DNA of 64,000 bases from Zanthoxylum bungeanum (GCA_019454045.1 SKCR01023750.1:62001-126000), one strand, 5' to 3'. Counted from the stretch's first letter, positions 1 through 10,451 are shown. Notes: generated by a model from the letters alone, not told the origin. Translations and numbers: made by a program.

Positions 1-437
1 ATAGATCTCCTAATTTGGGATTGTGATTGGATTTGATTTGGTAGGGATTTGATTTGTAATATTTTTTTTTTTTGATTTAGGTAAGGATTTTACAAGATTT
101 GAACATGTGATAAATATGCATTTACTTAAATAAAAAGGCATTTGGGCGTGAATCACATCCCTTGGGTGTGGACTTGGTTTGACTTGATGGGCTTGGGTAT
201 TTTGGGTTTGGTTTGGGCTTGGTAAGTGGTCTATGGGGGGTTTTGGACCTAAGATAAGCTTTAAAACGGAAGTCCAACAAGCAACCGAAGCTAAGCAACT
301 TGGATAAATCCACCAAAAATTCTGTTTTCCAACTTTACCCTTCCAACGTCCGTTTCCCGCGGCTTTCATGACTAAAGAGGTAGTGCCTCTATACGAGACT
401 CATCATCGGGCTGATGTGTAAAAATGCAATGCCTATA
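1..437 (-). repeat. Tat-like 3' LTR, first ~437 bp only
   Basis: This is nearly the same sequence as 6785-7235, including the stretches that read aaaaaggcatttgggcgtga and cttccaacgtccgtttcccg. The shared block ends at 437 in gcctata, followed by a purine-rich minus-strand tract, so 437 is the LTR start on the minus strand. Several point differences and a short deletion near 60-75 separate the two copies. Open frames here are not coding. Confidence 0.85.
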
Positions 438-449
438 GTCGCCCACACT
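438..449 (-). other. Polypurine tract of Tat-like element 1
   Basis: The plus strand gtcgcccacact is agtgtgggcgac on the minus strand, directly before the LTR start TATAGGC. The same arrangement occurs at 63825-63840 (agtgggggcgac) and 26835-26845 (aagagtgac), supporting a plus-strand priming role. Confidence 0.6.
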
Positions 450-554
450 TTGATGGGACTTGTGTAGTGTGTGACAATGATAATCCTATCAAAGTACGTG
501 CAATGCATTTTTACTTATCTGGCTCGCCAGCTACCACTTGACTTGCCATGATGT

Positions 555-930
555 GTTGAGTTAATGTGATGTTGAGGTGCCTCGACCCCTGGTCTATTCC
601 CAAACCATTGACGTGATATGGTGTGGTGAGGTCCATTCCCGAACCGTGTTATGGTCCATTCTCGAACCGATCTCCATTCCCGGAGCATTAGTGTGATGTG
701 GTGTGATGAAGTCCATTCCCGAACTGTCACCGTGTTGTGGTCCATTCCCGAATCGATCTCCGTTCCAGGAGTGTTACTGTGATGTGGTGTGATGAAGTCC
801 ATTCCCGAACTGTCACCGTATTATGGTCCATTACCGAACTTATCTCCATTCCCGGAGTGTTACTGTGATGAGGTCCATTCCCGAACCGTCACCGTGTTGT
901 GGTCCATTCCCGAACCGATCTTCATTCCCG
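555..930 (-). repeat. Minisatellite A, ~86-bp unit (Tat 3' UTR)
   Basis: There are about 4.5 copies of a unit marked by gtgatgtgg at 613, 693, 779 and 865, giving periods of 80, 86 and 86 bp; the last copy lacks about 10 bp. Each unit holds two or three tccattcccgaac boxes (minus strand gttcgggaatgga). The first part (555-612) is close to the monomer in the array at 11.2-12.2 and 26.0-26.7 kb. It sits between the pol remnant and the 3' LTR, where Tat elements are known to carry tandem repeats. Confidence 0.85.
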
Positions 931-1195
931 GAGTGCCATTCTCGGCATGCTCATTCCCGAGCTGTCCATTCCCGGACTGTCTATTCCCGGACTATATCTC
1001 CATTCTCGGAGTGCCATTCCCGGCGTGCTCATTCAAGAGCTGTCCATTCCCGGACTGTCTATTCCTGGACTATATCTCCATTCTCGGAGTGCCATTCCCG
1101 GCGTGCCATTCTTGGCGTGCTCATTCCCAAGCTGTTCATTCCCGGACTGTCCATTCCTGGACTAGATCTCCATTCTCGGAGTGCCATTCTCGATA
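931..1195 (-). repeat. Minisatellite B, ~78-bp unit (Tat 3' UTR)
   Basis: The box gagtgccatt recurs at 931, 1009, 1087 and 1179, giving periods of 78, 78 and 92 bp. The unit is a run of short cattcccgg boxes, a rearranged form of array A. Long plus-strand open frames across 789-1203 come from the periodicity and lack of stops in the repeat and are not regarded as genes. Confidence 0.83.
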
Positions 1196-1204
1196 GAAAC
1201 TGAT

Positions 1205-1378
1205 ATGAAGTAATATGGGCCTCGCCCCAGAATGCCATTCCTGGCAGAAACTAACACTGATGTAATATGGGCCTCGCCCCCAGAATGCCATTCCTGGCAG
1301 AAACTAACACTATGCAATATGGGCCTCGCCCCCAAAATGCCATTCCCGGCAGAAACTGACACTGATGCAATATGATTC
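1205..1378 (-). repeat. Minisatellite C, 52-bp unit (Tat 3' UTR)
   Basis: Three copies begin with gggcctcgcc at 1217, 1269 and 1321 (period 52), each carrying aatgccattcctggcagaaa. On the minus strand the unit reads gccgggaatgg followed by gggggcgaggccc, the same layout as the gggaatgaatcc ... gtcgaagcacc monomer at 11.2-12.2 kb. Confidence 0.82.
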
Positions 1379-2192
1379 CTCTTAGCATATTGCAATTCCT
1401 CTCGCAAGGTAATCCTTGATAAATAGATATATTTTTGTCCTCAACGAATGCTTGGTGTCAAAGAAAGAGAATCTTCAAAGTACTCGATATGCTCAACTCC
1501 GATCATTTGAATAGGTGATCCGGACTAGACTCCTCAAGCAAGCCAATTTGATGATTTCACTTCGGAGAATCGGACCAGTAGGTCTAACCAACGTGAATGT
1601 CTTAATCACATTCTGTGATTACTTCAGCATACTCAACATGATATGGTCTCGAGCATTTCGCTATTGTCTCTTTCTTTTCATTTGGAACTTTCTCTTTTCT
1701 TTTCTTTTCTTTTCATTCTTTGACACACCTACCCTTTAAGGTAGCATTTCTCCTCATGGTGGTCCTAATACTCGCCCATGGGTAGCTTCACGCTTATCGG
1801 TTATAGGCGGTCTTTTTCTTTTCTTTTCTTTTCTTTTCATTGCAGAGACATTTCTCTTATTTCTGACCATATCATATATCGTAGCGTTCGTAATCCAGGG
1901 TGGACATCCAAGCAAACGGTCATTCACCGATCTACCATCTCTTTAACAAGTCATCTCATCAACCACTCAGGCCTCCGCTGTTGGAATCCCATATTCAAGT
2001 GCTTTGTGAGTCTAATCAAGATCAATCTATTCAGCATACCGGTGAAGAACACTTACATCACTTATTGCTTCTAAGGCTTCTCCCTATAGCACACAATCTC
2101 ATCACCGGATATATATCGAATTACCAAAGACTTCTTTCTCACTCTTTTTTTTTTACTCACTCACTCAAAGGAATTCTTCCTCTCAATTTCTA
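1379..2192 (-). other. Tat 3' UTR, non-repetitive part with CTTTT tracts
   Basis: No coding region is recognised. The stretch contains pyrimidine microsatellites of the cttttctttt type at about 1688-1711 and 1811-1836. Between them, 1719-1815 read on the minus strand contains GAAGCTACCCATGGGCGAG and gaggagaaatgctacctt, which match 29103-29187 on the plus strand. The rest is unique within the window. Confidence 0.6.
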
Positions 2193-2335
2193 ACAATGTG
2201 GGCTTCGCTCCCGGGATCCATACCCGAAACTCAAACTCAAATGGGCCTCAACCGTCAGATTACTACCCGAATCTTAACACCGATGTGGACCTCAGCCCTA
2301 GGATTACTACCCGAATCTGATACTGTGCCTTCGCT
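2193..2335 (-). repeat. Minisatellite E, ~45-bp unit (Tat 3' UTR)
   Basis: Three diverged copies of about 45 bp, with the common part tgggcctca...attactacccgaatct. On the minus strand they read gattcgggtagtaatcc followed by tagggctgaggtccac, which lines up with the array monomer gattcaggaatgaatcc ... agaggtcgaagcacc at 11.2-12.1 kb. Confidence 0.7.
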
Positions 2336-2516
2336 GTTCCTGATTGGCTTGTCTTTGCCGCTTTCATTTTTCTTCTTTGAAACCTGTGAATATAGAGCAC
2401 AAAAAACAAAACACAAAGAGAATGCAATAATGGGTTATATGTATGCATGCATGCATTAGTTTTCTTCATCCTGTTGGGTTAGGTCATCTGCGGGTGACTA
2501 TCCAGCCTTCTTTCCC

Positions 2517-2640
2517 TCAGGTAAAATTCAGCTTTAATCTGTCAAAATTAATGGGCTCGGTGAACTCATTTCCTTCCAAGTCCGACAATCTCACTGCTCT
2601 ATTTCCCAATTTCTACATGACTATCTTATCTTTTCTGCTT
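2517..2640 (-). pseudogene. C-terminal end of Tat pol (integrase tail), remnant
   Basis: Read on the minus strand, this ends in SDLEGNEF and EPINFDRLK followed by a stop at 2519-2517. This is the usual end of Tat/Ogre-type pol polyproteins, where a glutamate-glycine-rich stretch and a PIN..RLK motif close the integrase C-terminal domain (recognised from the family, not by search). About 240 bp further upstream on this strand is the end of gag, so protease, reverse transcriptase, RNase H and the integrase catalytic core are missing. It shows that the element once had pol and lost it by internal deletion. Confidence 0.6.
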
Positions 2641-2879
2641 GCTTCTTTCGAGGATTCCCCGTGTTCTAAACATCGCTAGGTTTCAAAGTACCAGGGTTGA
2701 ATGCTTCTGTCAAATATACTCATGTTGCAGGTTGAAAGGAAGAGATTCAGGCAAGTAAGCAAAATGAGTGTCTTCATTATCATTCAGAAAAATACTCAAA
2801 CAGATAGACGAAGTCAATGTCTTTACTAAAAATACAGGAAACAAACTAGAAAGAACAGTTTCATTATTCGCAGCATAGC

Positions 2880-4276
2880 CTTCTTCTTCGGCCTATAGTT
2901 CTTCACCGTTGTCATTCTCTATCCTTGTGAAAGAAGCTGGGTGGTTGAGAGCTTGGAGGACGAAGCTTTCAGGTAGACCGGAGTTAATCATATAGGTGGG
3001 TGGCGGGACAAAGTTATAATTTGGTAAGGGGTTATGGTATGTGTTTGGCTGTTCTTTTTCGGTGTCAGGGATCTTATGGAAGTCTATGAGGTCTTGGATT
3101 TCATGACAAAGGCGGGTGCAATTATCTGTGTCATGGCCATGCTGTTGGTGGAAACGTCAGTAACGGTTCATGTCTTGGTTTGATGGAGGAGGATTTGGGA
3201 GTGGTTTGGTTTCCAAAGGCTTCAGAAGTCCTTGCCTTATTAGCTTTTTCAGCACCTTGGACAAGGGCCTGCCCAGGTAAGAGAAACGCATGTTCATGAT
3301 GGCAGCAACCTCGGCAATAGCGGGCTTGGTATCATGATGTCCCCCAAAATTTCTTCTATTCTGTCCGTAAAACTTCCAGTTCTCGGCTTCTTCTTCTTCA
3401 ATGTCCATGACAATTTCCCTCAACTGTCAGAAATCAGCAATCATTAAAGTCATTCTCCTCAATTTACCATAGATCGAGGGCTTTGACCCCTTGATGATCA
3501 TCTTAATTTGATCCTTCTCCGAAGGCCTAGTCAGCATCTTCAACAACTGACCTCTCCATCGGTCCACATAATCTTTAAAACTCTCCTCAGGCCTCTACTT
3601 AACGTTCTCCAAATCGCTGAGTGACAGATCGATCTATAGGTCAGTGACATACTTCTTTAGGAAGACGTCAGCCAACTCCCTCCAATCTTCCTTCACTTGC
3701 TTCTCCAAACTATGGTACCATACCACAGGAGCTCCCTCAAGCGACATTCCAAACATTTTCTAGACCTGACGTTGTGACAAGCCCACCGAACTCATCACCG
3801 AGACATACTGCCTCAAGTGGACTCTCGGGTATCCGTTCCCGTTGAACTTAGCAATATCAGGCATTTTGAAGTGGGCGAGCAACTACTCTTCAAATGTCAT
3901 AGTATCATAGTCCAACAAGTCCTCATTCTTTCCCTTCAACTTTTGAGTAACCGTTTCTACTTTGTCCAGAAAGCTTTTGCATTTCAGCCTGAGTTCCGGC
4001 TATTCTTCCGGCAGCATACTCGGCCATGTAATCATCAAATCCTGCAACATCATCATTCAATCCATTAGGCGGCTCCTCGTGCCTTTCATTCTCATATCCT
4101 CCCGCAGCGCGGGGCAAAGCAATATTGGACATGGTGGCAGTCAGTGCTTGTAGGTGTTCAGCCATCTTTACAAGACTAGGCTCAATCTGATCTATCCGAG
4201 ACCCCTCATTGACAGATTCGCTCATTTTCGCTATTGGTTTCTTGATGAGTCTGGTCTCTTCTCTAACCCAACATGT
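2880..4276 (-). pseudogene. Tat-like gag, broken
   Basis: Structural capsid protein of a Ty3/gypsy element. The N-terminal part (4306-3923) reads openly and contains KMSESVNEGS and NGLNDDVAGFDDYMAEY. In another frame the capsid core follows at about 3880-3480, with KFNGNGYPRVHLRQY, GMSLEGAPVVWYHSLE and DWRELADVFLKKY. Then 3423-3157 gives QLREIVMDIEEEEAENWKFY. The zinc-knuckle-like motif RFHQQHGHDTDNC lies at about 3165-3118; its first cysteine codon has become a TGA stop at 3159-3157. At least one frameshift and several stops break the frame. The start at 4306 is one possibility; 4228 (MSESVNE) fits family starts equally well. Confidence 0.8.
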
Positions 4277-4306
4277 ATCTATCGTGCCTCTCTCTTTAAA
4301 GGCCAT

Positions 4307-5179
4307 GTGTCAGTGCGTATTTGTGCGATGCATGTAATATATAAAATTATAAAATTATAAAGAAAGAAACTGTAAACTATTTGGCCCATTATCATTTTAA
4401 AGTATTCAACCACACCATCGCGTGGTGCAAATTTGTCCCAGCTGAAAAGGCCCAATAGGTTTACACTTTGCGATAATATAGCTAAAAGACTTCAAATGAT
4501 AAGAGGCCCATCCACAAAATGGCCCATCGGCATTTTAGAAGCTTTTGGCCCAACTGTCAAAAGACACAAACTTGTCCCAGTTTAAATGGCCCAACAAGTT
4601 CATACCCTTTGACAAAAGGTCCAACTGCATCCAAATGATGGTGGTCCATCAGACACATAATTATAACATGACTAAATACAAGTTCATTATGGCTAAGTCT
4701 CATTAGTGGGTTCAAGGGGCGCGGACAAAGGCTCTCGCTGACGAAGGTTTGCCCACAACTAGGACTCCCCACTCAAGAGTTCAAGCGACCAAGTGAGCGC
4801 ACATTTTTTATACCTTATGGTACGTGCCAACGAGTTATGGTGTGTGACTGATTTTCGAATGGACTTCCCATTGTAGATTCCCCAGAGGGAAGGTGGAGAG
4901 AGGCTCTCTTAAGTACCCAAGCCTTTTAGGCTCTTATCACTTGGTGATAGGAATAAACAACGGGTCCTCCAAACTAGTCTATCACAACAAGCGACAGGTA
5001 ATGATCATCTAGGTGCCTTCACATCTTTTCCTCCAATGGTAGTGAATGAAGGAAGACACCCAACCATCACCTAGCTTCAACTAAGCCTTTGATTAACCCC
5101 CTCAACCTACTACAGACACGGTCAACTAATGCACAAATTATACACAACACAAGACATGATTTCGAGGCCGATTCTCTAT
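4307..5179 (-). other. 5' leader of Tat-like element 1
   Basis: Sequence between PBS and gag. No coding frame is recognised. It contains several ggccca-rich stretches (4380-4780), which on the minus strand read as tgggcc motifs, and an AT-rich segment next to the gag start. Confidence 0.5.
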
Positions 5180-5195
5180 CCCAGTGGAGTCGCCA
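5180..5195 (-). other. Primer-binding site of Tat-like element 1
   Basis: The minus strand reads TGGCGACTCCACTGGG, three bases (gtc) inside the inferred LTR end. TGGCGACTCC-type primer sites are typical of Tat/Ogre elements. The tRNA was not identified with certainty. Confidence 0.65.
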
Positions 5196-5198
5196 GAC

Positions 5199-7235
5199 TA
5201 TAGGACACAGAACTTAGGCGATGCATGCTGTTCTAGACTAAGGGCCTAGTTGAGAGTACGGAGTAGTCCACGGGGAACTAAATCGGAGAATAATGGAGTC
5301 GCCACCCAGTGTGAACCGGGACAAAGATTTAAGGCCGCACTCACCCCTCGTAAGAGAAGACCTCAAACCGTTGGGTTCGGAATGGTCCTTTACTTATGTC
5401 ATTGTGATGATATAATTTGTGCAATAAATCAATCGCATCTACTCAATAATTATGTTGAAAGGTCACTTAGATCTAACATGCTTCTACTAAATAAATCCTA
5501 ATCTAAGTTTGCATGCTTGAAAGTAAGTCTTTAAACAACAAACACGCAGTATCACACATCGAACATATTGAGCCATCAAACCAACATAAACAAATAATTA
5601 CTTAAACATGAATATAAACTAAACTAAACATCATGCATAACAAGTAAAGAAACAACATGCCTAAATAACCTAATCAAGCTTTAACATTAAATAACGAAAC
5701 TAAATTAAATCATGCTTAAAATAATAAATAAATAACCTATGAACTATGTCATGCTCAAATACAAATTTGGATGGAACGAAACATATGTCTCTTAAGTGGT
5801 TTGTGGTGTTGTATCCCGAGTACAAACCGCACTACCGTCCATTCGGATTCGGCTACGGAATTTACGTCCGGGTTTCCAACCTATATACCACAAAAGGGAA
5901 CACATGTCCCGTCCATCCAACAATCAAATCATACCTCAAACGAATCTCATGCAATTATATATCAAAAATAAATAAAATAAAAATAAAGAAGATAAGTAAA
6001 AAGGTGCCCTCAGGTCTAACCTCTTTTGTCGATTTTTGGAAGCGCGTTCTGAGTCCGTTGGAAGGGCGAATGATCTGATACTTTTCTGATTTGTTTACTC
6101 AATGTTTTTCCTCATTGTTTTGATGTTCGGGCTGCTGTTTTAAGTCCGTTTCACTGTCGTTTCGCTGCTGCATTTCAGGTCGATGTTTTGGTCGATTAGT
6201 GGACTATTTTGTGTGATTTTGATGGCTTATGGGTGTTGCATTTTTATGGGTTTTTTAGGGAAACTTTATTGAGATTTTTGGAATGGTTTCTAGGTATTTT
6301 AGGGTTGTTTTGCTGGCTTAGCTCACTGCCAAAACGGACCAGAACAGGGAGTTAAGTTGCTGTAGTTCAAGGTGTAGTGGTGGCGTTTTTGGGGCTGTTT
6401 TGGGCGCACAATTGAGGCTGTATTTGGGGGGTGTTTTGCGGCACTTGAGGGCTGTGAATGAGGCTTATTTTGGTGTATTTTGGGGCTTTGGATGGTGGCT
6501 AAAATTCGGCAATGGAGGGCTATGAAAAGAGGCTTGGGCGTGAAGGGTATTGATGAAGGGTGTGAAGGTGCGGCAAAGCTAGATTTCCTGGCTTGGTGGT
6601 GCGGCAATGGGGGCTTCAATGGGATTCCTGGACGTGAAATGAAGGCTTAAGGGAGTGCTTTAGGCGTGTGAAAGAGGTATATGAGCTAGGGTTGTGAATG
6701 GGGGTGAAGGTCTCTTTTTATAGGCAAAGAGATGAGACTTTCCTTATTTGAATTGGAAAGAATCTCCTAATTGGTGCTTCACAAGGAATAGATCTCCTAA
6801 TTTGGGATTGTGATTGGATTTGATTTGGTAGGGATTTGATTTGATTTCTTTTATTTAGGTAAGGATTTTACAAGATTTAAACATGTGATAAATATGCATT
6901 TACTTAAATAAAAAGGCATTTGGGCGTGAATCACTTCCCTTGGGCGTAGACTTGGTTTGACTTGATGGGCTTGGGTATTTTGGGTTTGTTTTGGGTATTT
7001 TGGGTTTGGTTTGGGCTTGGTAAGTGGTCTATGGGGGGTTTTGGGCCTAAGACAAGCTTTGAAACGGAAATCCAACAAGCAACAGAAGCTAAACAACTTG
7101 GATAAATCCACCAAAAATTCTATTTTCCAACTTTATCCTTCCAACGTTCGTTTCCCGCGGCTTTCATTACTAAAGAGGTAGTGCCGCTATACGAGACTCA
7201 TCATCGGGCTGATATGCAAAAATGCAATGCCTACA
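5199..7235 (-). repeat. Tat-like 5' LTR
   Basis: A 2,037-bp LTR bounded on the right by the block shared with 1-437 and on the left by the PBS. The minus-strand ends read TGTAGGC (this copy; TATAGGC in the others) and GTCCTATA. It shares modules with two other LTRs: 5270-5400 with 43560-43700 and, inverted, 28390-28540; 5795-5890 with 62310-62400 and, inverted, 28030-28130. This establishes three elements of one family in the window. Confidence 0.82.
6714..6722 (-). promoter_or_regulatory. TATA box in Tat-like 5' LTR
   Basis: The minus strand reads CTATAAAAAG about 510 bp inside the LTR. Equivalent boxes lie in the other two LTRs of the family at about the same depth (63277-63285 minus and 27301-27308 plus), so it is likely the element promoter. 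Confidence 0.6.
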
Positions 7236-7797
7236 CTAATATCGGATTCTTAATTAATTTTGTTGTGTTTGGAGCACTATATAAACCCAATGAATTCTTC
7301 ATAAATTTGTGCACCAAACCTTTCATATCTTGGGTTTATATAAGTGAGTAACTCTAAAGTTTAAGAGTAAGCCACTTATTTTGAGGATCCTTAAATCTTG
7401 AGGTACCTCGAGTTAAAAGTTTTGAGGTATTTGCTTAGGCTAGCACTAAGGGCAAAATACTTGTCCACTCAAGGTGTAGTCTTGCCGTTGAGTTTTGGCT
7501 TTGGTGTGTGCATCTTTGTAGGCCACACACTTAGGTGGCTCTTTGGAACGTGGAAGAGCTTGCTGAGTTCTAGAAAAACTTGTAGATTGGAGGGAGGACT
7601 GGAGGAGTCTACGGTTCAAGTAAGTATTTTTTCTTTCTTTATTTTACTTAAAGTTCTTATGATAGTTAGCATGTTTTGGTTTATGTTCTTTGCATGTTTT
7701 ATGTGTTTTATGCTTAGAATATATATAGTAACATGCCTAGGCTTGTCTAATAATCAAAACAAATGGGTCTCACGCAAAGGGAAAGCGGCATCATAAT
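7236..7797. other. Unassigned segment, LTR-like
   Basis: Lies between the right end of the Tat 5' LTR and the truncated Athila-like gag. A plus-strand TATA box (ctatataaac) is at about 7278-7287, followed by a moderately GC segment and then a T-rich tail, as in an LTR U3/R/U5 layout. An open frame at 7398-7796 has a hydrophobic tail but no recognisable domain. No second copy is in the window, so the call stays open. Confidence 0.35.
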
Positions 7798-8420
7798 TTT
7801 TTATTTCTCCCCTGCGCACTCGCGGCCGCTTCCCAACATTCCTTATATATTTCCCAAGCTTTGCAGAGGGATTCTGATCCATGTTGCATAAATGATGTGC
7901 TGTCATTCCTTAGCTTTGTAGTTCTGGATGGTGTAAAATACTTTGCAAGAAATTTGGTGGCTAGAGTGTTCCAAGTTGTGATGGAACCTGCTTGAAGTGA
8001 ATGTAGCCAAGCCTTAGCTCTATCTTCAAGGAATATGGAAAAACATGAAGTCTCATTGCTCCTTCAGCCGCTTGGTTGTAATTGAAAGTGCCGCAATCTT
8101 TCAAGAAGTAGCGTATGTGGGCATTAGGGTCTTCAGTTGCATTCCTCGCAAACTAAACTGAATGTTGTATCATCTGGATGCATGTTTTGATATCACACGT
8201 ATTTGCTAGTAGGGGAGGAAGTACAATACATGAAATGAAGTCGTCAACCACCGGAATAGTTCTGTCTCAAAAAGGAATTGGTGGTGTAACTTCCAAAGGT
8301 TTAGATTCCATATTGATTAGTGTTTATTGGCCTTCCGCATTTCCCTTCTTAACTCTTTGATGTTTCTTTCAATTTCTGGGTCAAGTGGATGAATTTCAAA
8401 GCTTCTTGTTCTTCTCATGT
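7798..8420 (-). pseudogene. Athila-like gag, truncated and frameshifted
   Basis: The minus strand shows the gag start region with DPEIERNIKELRREMRKA (about 8395-8335), then after frame breaks the central Retrotrans_gag segment, with FLEDRAKAWLHSL, AGSITTWNTLATKFLAKYF and TTKLRNDSTSFMQ (about 8040-7860). These are hallmark stretches of Athila-type capsid proteins. Stops interrupt the part around 8100-8300. The gene stops at about 7798 by truncation, so no zinc knuckle remains. It follows its own PBS by about 100 bp, as expected for a gag leader in this group. Confidence 0.75.
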
Positions 8421-8523
8421 AGTAACTGTGAACCTGAAACACAAGAAAATAAAATAATAAGTAAAAAAAATTAGACACATGTAAAGGTATATAACCTCAA
8501 AATGAATTGTGAAAGATAAATAA

Positions 8524-8541
8524 GTCCCGGCAACAGCGCCA
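8524..8541 (-). other. Athila-like primer-binding site (tRNA-Asp type)
   Basis: The minus strand reads TGGCGCTGTTGCCGGGAC, one base off the canonical TGGCGCCGTTGCCGGGGA in its core, a few bases from the LTR end. Confidence 0.8.
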
Positions 8542-8547
8542 AAAACT

Positions 8548-10451
8548 TGATCAGCGTGATCACACACATATAACACAAGCGCATCTATTGTTCATGGAGC
8601 ATAAAATGTATCGATCCCACGATAAATTAATACCTAAGCTATTAATTTATGAAGCCAAATATTTACGAGTGTCTAATAGATTGGTTGTTTGATTGGTTGG
8701 TAACTTTAAACTAAAACAAGTAAATAAAATAGTGTGAAAGTGAATTAAAGGTAAAATCAATATTATTAAACTATCTAGGGTTATGAATCCTTCCAATATC
8801 TTTTAAAGATGAAGAGGTTATCTCATGTTTGTACAATATATTGGTTTACTGACTTGGAACATGAAATTATGTAAAAGCCTCTATCGATAGTCAGATGAAA
8901 ATACCCAGTGTAACCCAATTAATCATATGTCTATGTTAACCAAGTTACTTGAATTCATTAAGATTAAGTTTCAATTGTGGCTACCCCTGCCTGACAGGTA
9001 TATGTCTATCCTGTAAGGAAATCTATTAAGGGTTATCTATCCTAAAGTAAGATCGTGGGCTATTAGGTCTAAGGCTTGAACCTAAAATTCCTTCGTCAAG
9101 TTTATTTTAAGTTTACAACATCAATCTTATTAATGGCCAGTTAACAAGAAGCATTAAGCTTAATACTTAATAAATAAACCTTTATATTACCCAAGACATG
9201 AAACAACCCCTTATAAACCAGTGATATTGGAATTCATCACACCCATAGATAATATATTTAGTTACAAAACATACTTAGGATTACTAAACACTTAAATAAA
9301 TAAAACATCATAAAAAATAACTTGAAGATAAATAAAAATGAAATTACAATAATGAAAGAAAATGTTAGGGGTTAGAAGATGCACTTTTAATATTTCAAAA
9401 TTAAAAATCTCTCTTATTATAAATGTCTACCGATGAATTTACTATATTTAACCAGGCCATAAAGGCATAAATTCCATTTGTCCTAATTAATTCTAAACGG
9501 CCATATAGGCGGTAACAAGGTTATGACCTAAACTGACCATATAGGTGAAAACTAGGTCTTGAATATAAAACCGACCATTTAAGCATTAAATAAGGTTGTT
9601 ACCTAAGCCAGCTATATAAGTGGTAACTAATTAATGCAAATTTTAATTAAAATAAGAGAGATTAATCTAATTTATTATATTAAAAGTATTACTTTGTCAC
9701 CCTAGCAAAATGAGATTATCTGCTCATGCTGTAAATGAAAACACAAAAAATTTTATTAATTAAATAAAAAGAAAATACAATAAAACTTAAATAAATATAA
9801 AAGACATTTTCCTTTGGGTTTTCATGGAGAAATTCTTACAAACAAAGCATAAAAAATGTATAAAGTTTAGCTTGGTATTTATAGGTAAATCTAAAGGCTT
9901 CCACAAATTTCTCCACCAATTGCTCCACCAAACAAGGTATCAAACATGGCACCAAATCCTCCACCAAACATGTAAAGTTTGACAATTTTTTATTTTTTAT
10001 TTTTATTTTGAAAATGACTTAAATAATTACACATAACACACTCACGAATGTTTTATCAATATCGGTCATGGAAACTTCAGAATTCGAAATTATTATAAAC
10101 TTCAAAGTTGTAGATCATTGAGTCTTCTTTAATCTGGAACTTGAATCACTTCAATCCGATATCGGAGTAAAACATTATGGCCAAAATAGGACAATTGCTT
10201 AAAGTTGGAATTTTCGAAATTGTACTTCGTTAGAACGCCATCTCAATATTCCAATCTCCAAAATCAAAATGTCAAGTCCCGTTTTTGCCCTTATTTGTTC
10301 CATATTTCATCCTAAATGATTCCATTGAGTCCCAATTTTATTTTATCTGTAAAATAAACTAAAACACATCAAAACATTCATCAAACCCAAGAAACTAAAC
10401 AAAATATTAGGTAAAAGGGGCGATATATATTGATATATTTTTCGCTCGTCA
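8548..10451 (-). repeat. Athila-like LTR 1 (5' LTR)
   Basis: About 1.9 kb. The minus-strand start is TGACGAGCGAAAAATATATC. The other end reads gatcacgctgatca just before the PBS. A minus-strand TATA box (tataaata) is at 9876-9883. The start resembles the plus-strand LTR at 29728 (both run into cgcccttttA...ttttgatgtgtttt). The segment 9450-9620 has short degenerate repeats of the gccatataggcggtaac type. Confidence 0.75.

Larger units (their letters stand above)
1..7235 (-). mobile_element. Tat-like Ty3/gypsy element, pol-deleted, truncated by window edge
   Basis: Read on the minus strand, the order is 5' LTR (5199-7235), PBS (5180-5195), gag (about 4276-2880), the last codons of pol (about 2640-2517), a 3' UTR full of tandem arrays (2335-555), a polypurine tract (438-449) and the start of the 3' LTR (437-1, continuing off the window). 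Positions 1-437 match about 6785-7235 closely, which defines the LTR pair. No protease, reverse transcriptase, RNase H or integrase core is visible between gag and the pol end, so the copy is non-autonomous. The Tat-like call comes from the gag fold, the GGCGACTCC-type PBS and the repeat-rich 3' UTR known from Tat/Ogre elements. The target duplication cannot be checked because the left LTR end lies outside. Confidence 0.82.
7798..10451 (-). mobile_element. Athila-like Ty3/gypsy element, 5' end only
   Basis: On the minus strand this is an LTR (10451-8548), the PBS (8541-8524), then a gag fragment ending abruptly near 7798, where unrelated sequence begins. Pol and the 3' LTR are absent. The Athila-like assignment rests on the TGGCGC..GTTGCCGGG primer site (known for Athila, complementary to tRNA-Asp) and on gag. 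Confidence 0.75.

Noticed and set aside
789..1203. Overlapping 126-135-codon plus-strand open frames with repetitive His-Ser-Arg/Cys-Pro wording
   Set aside because: They run through minisatellites A-C whose unit lengths and lack of stop codons create open frames in several phases. There are no conserved domains, and the same DNA is clearly tandem repeat.
7398..7796. 132-codon plus-strand open frame with a hydrophobic tail
   Set aside because: No family motif and no second copy. It ends exactly at the junction with the Athila-like gag. The surrounding TATA box and T-rich tail fit an LTR fragment better.
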